Assembly (NCBI GenBank): GCA_916048095.2
Contig: OU696582.1
Span: 6,872,270 to 6,936,269, forward strand
DNA length: 64,000 nucleotides
Origin: Sacculina carcini
Lineage: Eukaryota > Arthropoda > Thecostraca > Sacculinidae
Reading direction: 5' to 3'
Part shown: positions 60,134 through 64,000 of the stretch, piece after piece
How the letters are laid out: every line of letters starts with the position of its first letter
Position numbering within the stretch: the first letter of the stretch is position 1
Notes under the pieces: model-generated
Seen by the model: the letters and a program-made list of their open reading frames with translations, nothing else
Databases searched by the model: none
What the model was told of the DNA's origin: nothing
Position numbers and translations under genes: made by a program

Positions 60134-60635
60134 TCGCTTCACTCAGCTTATTTACTGTCTGATTAGTCGCCTTGCTTTATTCATCTAATCTATTCGCTCG
60201 CTTCAGTATTCGTTTGGGCTATTAGCAATTGAGCAGTTGGGGTTTGTGACACTTGATTGCATAATGTTTCTTCCTGGCTTTCTTAAATGCTCACACATGC
60301 AGCTGATTTCACATAAGAAATCCACCTTGAAACACTGTGTGACTTGCGTTGTATGAATGCATATGCACAAATGTACACGCTTTTAGTGTTCGCTCCTATG
60401 AATTCATAATATATTTTACACAGTTTGCCATTTTACTGGTTAAATACATGTTTTTTATCGGTGTTATATATTTTATTTTATACATATTTTTTCACCTCAC
60501 AAAACCAGACAGCTATTCCTGACATATCTCATATAAAACACACACAAACACATATATTACAGTAAATTATACAAAAACATGAAAACACGACACATGTAAA
60601 TGAAAGTCGTATGTGTGTCTGTCTGTATGTGTGTT
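60134..60635 (+). other. PEPD 3' UTR / flank
   Basis: AT-rich and non-coding. No AATAAA was seen in the first ~400 bases; aatata near 60410 is the nearest variant signal. The polyadenylation site is therefore uncertain. Confidence 0.5.
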
Positions 60636-60794
60636 TGGGAGTACTACAATATTGCCCTATGAACATATTAGCCAAAAATGCCCGAGTACTCCCATACTCT
60701 GCAATAGGGCAATATGTTCACTTCGGCCAGCGTAGTGTCAAAGGCGTACCAAGTATGGTGAGTGCGACTGCGGCTTGTGGCCAATATGTTCACT
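60636..60794. repeat. Cluster of short inverted and direct repeats
   Basis: tgggagtac (60636-60644) pairs with gtactccca (60686-60694), and attgccctat (60651-60660) pairs with atagggcaat (60704-60713). The string caatatgttcactt occurs directly at about 60710 and 60782. It may be the remains of a fold-back transposon next to the element that follows. Confidence 0.6.
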
Positions 60795-60822
60795 TTTCAC
60801 CGTAGCGAAATTTTTGGAAAAT

Positions 60823-63138
60823 ATGGAGCTGAATGGATTGACGAATCATGTTAATAGTCCAACTCATGCTCATAATCACATACTAGACTTGCTTATCTCG
60901 CCCACAATTGATAGAAATGCATCGGACCACAGCCTCATCAGATTTAATTTAGCTATTCCTATTCCTCAGAAAATACGAAAAACAATATCTTTATATGACT
61001 ACGACCACATTGACACTGAAAATTTAACACACGGACTCTGTGAAAAAATTTCACCTTATCAACTACTGCTTCCTCCCAATAGATACATTGTTCACATACT
61101 TCTATCAAAACATTCGTGAAATTCGTGATCGATGTCTTCCATATATCTCAAAACATGTTAAACTACACGAATCTACTCCCTGGTTTAATGGCTCACTAAA
61201 CCAATTGAAGAGAGTGAAACGGCAATGTGAACGCCGCTGGCACCGCTCTCGTTCACTTGAACACTGGACCGAGTTTTGCAGCGCTAGGTCCAGCTACACT
61301 CATAAGATCACTGAGACCAAACAGGCGTACTACAACAAAAAAATCTTAGATTCGCAGCCGGATACACTCTGGAAAGTACTGAACAACCTACTTGGTAATA
61401 GGCCCAGTCCAAATCCGCATCCCGAGAATGAAGCTCACATGCCGGATAGTTTCCGTATTTTTCTTCAAGAAAAAATCATTAGATTGCATGGTTCTATCCA
61501 TGTTACGGACAACAAAAGATATGCAAGTATTACACCTGACTGCTCTCAGAGCCTCACTTGTTTCCAGCCAATTGATTACAACTCCTGTCTGCAACTAGTC
61601 AACAACACTGGTATGAAGGTCAATCTCTTGGATCAGATTAAATATAGCCGTATCAAATCGTTTGTAGTGCTCATTGTGCCGTTCATTGTCTATCTTGTAA
61701 ATACCAGCTTTGTTCATAATAAGTTTTTAGAATCGAAAGAAGCAATTATTACTCCTATTTTGAAACGAACTGGACTGGACGCGAAGTATTTGAACAATTA
61801 TTGGCCTGTGTCGCAAATTCCATGGGTATCAAAGCTCCTTGAATCGGCTATGTATGAGCAGTTGTCTTCCTTCCTGGAAGAAAATCATCTGTTTCTACCT
61901 CAGCAATCAGGGTTCAGAAAACATCACTCGTGTGCCAACTCGTTGTTGTGTACATACAATTATTCCCTCTCTGCGCTCCTACGTGGCCAGAATGTTATTC
62001 TTATGCAGCTTGATTTTTCGTCGGCTTTTGATACTGTGAGCCATTAATATTGCTGCAAGATTTATCAAACTGCGGTATATCTGGAGGTTCACTCTCGCTT
62101 CTTCGAGATTACCTCAAAGATCGCTCGCAAACAGTTATTGTGAATGCAGCCCAGAGCCAGAGTTTCCCTCTGATGTCTGGTGTTCCGCAGGGCTCAGTTC
62201 TTGGTCCCCTTCTCTATAATGTGTATATATTATCAATAAAACAAGTTCTCGACAGATATAATGTGCAATACCAGATTTTCGCTGATGATATCCTTGTATA
62301 TTTTGAGTTTGACGATCTTCAACAAGCTCATTCAGGTGTCAGCAAAATACTGCATGACATAACAACCTGGGCAGCGACCAAATGCCTGAAATTGAACAAG
62401 GAAAATACTAAATTCATGGTTTAAACAAAAAACGAGCTGGCAATCCCCGCTAGTAATGACTTTGATGTTGTACATAAAAGCAGACTTCTGGGTGTTACAA
62501 TTGATAGTCGCCTAACGTTTGAGGCTCATGTGTCTGAACTTTTGAGAACCTGTAATTATCATCTGCGCCGTGTGTATTTTATAAGGAAGAATTTAACTAT
62601 TGGAGCCACTAAAAAACTTGTAGATTCTCTTATCATATCTAGACTGCAATATTGTTCTGTTTTGTTCTTCAATATCAATCACCGTATTCTACGGAAACTT
62701 CAGAGCATTGTAAATAAATCCTGTCGCCTTATATTCAATGTCCCTAGACGAACTTCTGTAGTGGAATATCTTATCACACTAGCCTGGCTACCGGTCAAGG
62801 CTGACATTGAATACAACCTACTGTGTATGGTACATTCTGTCCTTGTATATGAATCACCGCTTTATCTAAGAAATATGTTGTCTTATAAACAAGTTTCTGT
62901 AGATTATGATTTTCGTCGAAACCATCAGCATCTACTTCATGAGCCAGCGTTTCCCATCCGCCACACCCATTATAATCGATGTTTTAGTTACATGGCTCCC
63001 AGATTATATAACAAATTACCAGTCTCCATACGATCGTCCCGATCTGTGGATGTCTTCAAGAACAGGTTGAAAAAACACTTGCTTCAACAATCTTATGATC
63101 GTGTAAATTCCTGCATAAAGCCGGAGTATTCGCTGTGA
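60823..63138 (+). pseudogene. Endonuclease C-terminus and reverse transcriptase, frame-broken
   Basis: Coding similarity moves between three open pieces. The endonuclease tail lies in 60823-61119. After a frameshift at about 61040-61119, the linker and first RT motifs (QSGFRKHHSCANS, LMQLDFSSAFDTVSH) lie in 61040-62047. A stop and shift at about 62045 leads to 62050-62424 with [16 protein letters not shown] and FADDILVYF, and an in-frame TAA at 62422-62424 is followed by the thumb and C-terminus to 63138 (LLGVTIDSRLTF, RLQYCSVLF). Catalytic residues are still recognisable, but the protein cannot be made in one piece. Confidence 0.85.
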
Positions 63139-63793
63139 ATGAAATCATTTTGAATGTGTATGTTACAATTGTTGTAAATAATTACTATCATTCCATATAA
63201 CTTGAATTGTCGGATTCGATGCATGTGTATTGTCTTGCTTTTACTTTGACCAATGTTTATTTATTTCGCTTTTCATTTCTAAATGTCGTTTACTTTCGCG
63301 CGCTAACATGTTATCATGTTGTATCGCTGCTGTGACTGGCCTTTGTGCATGTGCTACCAGTGTGTATGTATGTATGTATGTGTGTGTGTGTGTTTGTGAG
63401 TGTTGGTTTTATGCTTGTGGGTGCTTGTGTGTGTGTGTGTATGGGTGCGTTGGTGTGATGTTTTGGTCATGCATGGTGTAAATAACACCTGTTTTGAAAC
63501 GAAGAAGGATTAGTGGCTGTCAGCGATGTTTTTCCACCTGTCTGTCCGCTTATACCTGTATATATGTGCGTGTGGTCCTTTTGCCCATACATCATGTTCA
63601 CCTGCCGGAATGCCGAAGAATGCGAGCTGACCTGTCGGTGACAGTGATATATCCGCATTTCCGCTGAATGTATGTGTGTGTCTGTGCCCTTGTGAATATT
63701 TGTACATGTATGTGTCTGTACAATGCCTCATTGTTAATATTGTACTGTCTGCGCATCTGAGACATTGTGTAGAGATTGCGCAATATAAATGTT
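63139..63793 (+). other. 3' region of the decayed element with GT repeats
   Basis: Non-coding. It holds a GT/GTAT tract at about 63358-63450 and a closing segment (gcctcattgttaatattgtactgtctgcgc ... attgcgcaatataaatg) of the kind found at CR1/L2 3' ends. Confidence 0.55.
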
Positions 63794-63815
63794 TCAATAA
63801 ATGAAAAAATAATGA

Positions 63816-64000
63816 AATGTGTGTGTGTGTGTGTGTCAGTGTGTGTGTCAGTGTGTGTGTGTGCGTGTGTGTTTGTCAGTATGTGTGTGTTGAGCTCTCA
63901 CAAGTGTAGACAGTTTTTCCAGCGATATTTTCGGTCTTATATGGACGGCCAGCAGAACGCTGCAACATTCAATTCCATTTGCAATTGCAAATCGAAGTTT
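63816..64000. repeat. GT microsatellite and unassigned right edge
   Basis: (GT)n with interspersed cagt to about 63889; the last ~110 bases are unique with no feature that I can support. Confidence 0.75.

Larger units (their letters stand above)
60800..63815 (+). mobile_element. Decayed CR1/L2-like non-LTR retrotransposon
   Basis: 5'-truncated within the endonuclease: it starts with an HVNSPTHAHNHILDLLIS and SDHSLIRF region typical of the end of that domain. It continues through a linker and the RT to a 3' region with GT repeats (about 63358-63450), and ends near ttcaataaatgaaaaaataatg at 63794-63815. It belongs to a different family from the minus-strand element at 56-58 kb, judging by the protein sequence. 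Confidence 0.82.

Overview
The window comes from a metazoan nuclear genome, probably an invertebrate. It has intron-split exons of a host enzyme (prolidase, PEPD), long GT/CA microsatellites, three non-LTR retrotransposons of animal type, and a large endogenous copy of a negative-strand RNA virus. No bacterial, organellar, rRNA, tRNA or CRISPR features were seen.

Layout. (1) 1-51,714: a head-to-tail array of a ~3,148-bp unit, 14 full copies (U1-U14) and one partial copy at the left edge (U0). Every unit is the same internal part of a mononegavirus L polymerase gene on the minus strand, running from about L codon 136, through the polymerase motifs, to the capping-domain HR motif. (2) 14,278-20,639: an apparently intact, full-length two-ORF non-LTR retrotransposon (I-superfamily-like: zinc-knuckle ORF1; endonuclease, RT and RNase H in ORF2). 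It lies inside U5, with 11-bp target-site duplications and an (AACG)5 tail. (3) 51,715-54,595: the right end of the viral insertion, read leftwards as leader, nucleoprotein-like ORF, phosphoprotein-like ORF, a 95-aa ORF in the matrix position, and the start of L, which runs straight into the proximal array copy U14. The first three ORFs are open. A motif reading GAAAAAGT (mRNA sense) precedes each of them, and a weaker form precedes L. No glycoprotein gene is present. (4) 54,596-60,133: host DNA carrying the last three exons of a plus-strand PEPD gene. The last intron holds a minus-strand CR1/L2-like retrotransposon, microsatellites and a two-copy 126-bp repeat. (5) 60,134-64,000: PEPD 3' flank, then a second, decayed CR1/L2-like element on the plus strand and further GT repeats.

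How the parts relate. The rest of PEPD must lie to the left of position 1 if the gene is complete. The viral insertion and its >51-kb array would then sit in a PEPD intron, antisense to it, and PEPD pre-mRNA would carry long RNA complementary to viral mRNA. Because several viral genes are present together with their intergenic regions, the source was genomic/antigenomic or readthrough RNA rather than one mRNA. The copies carry diagnostic variants (one shared TGG-to-TGA stop, one shared 2-bp deletion, several missense sites) in mixed combinations, which points to unequal exchange or gene conversion after amplification. Virus family placement (bornavirus-like within Mononegavirales) is inferred from motifs, gene order and protein sizes, not from a search.
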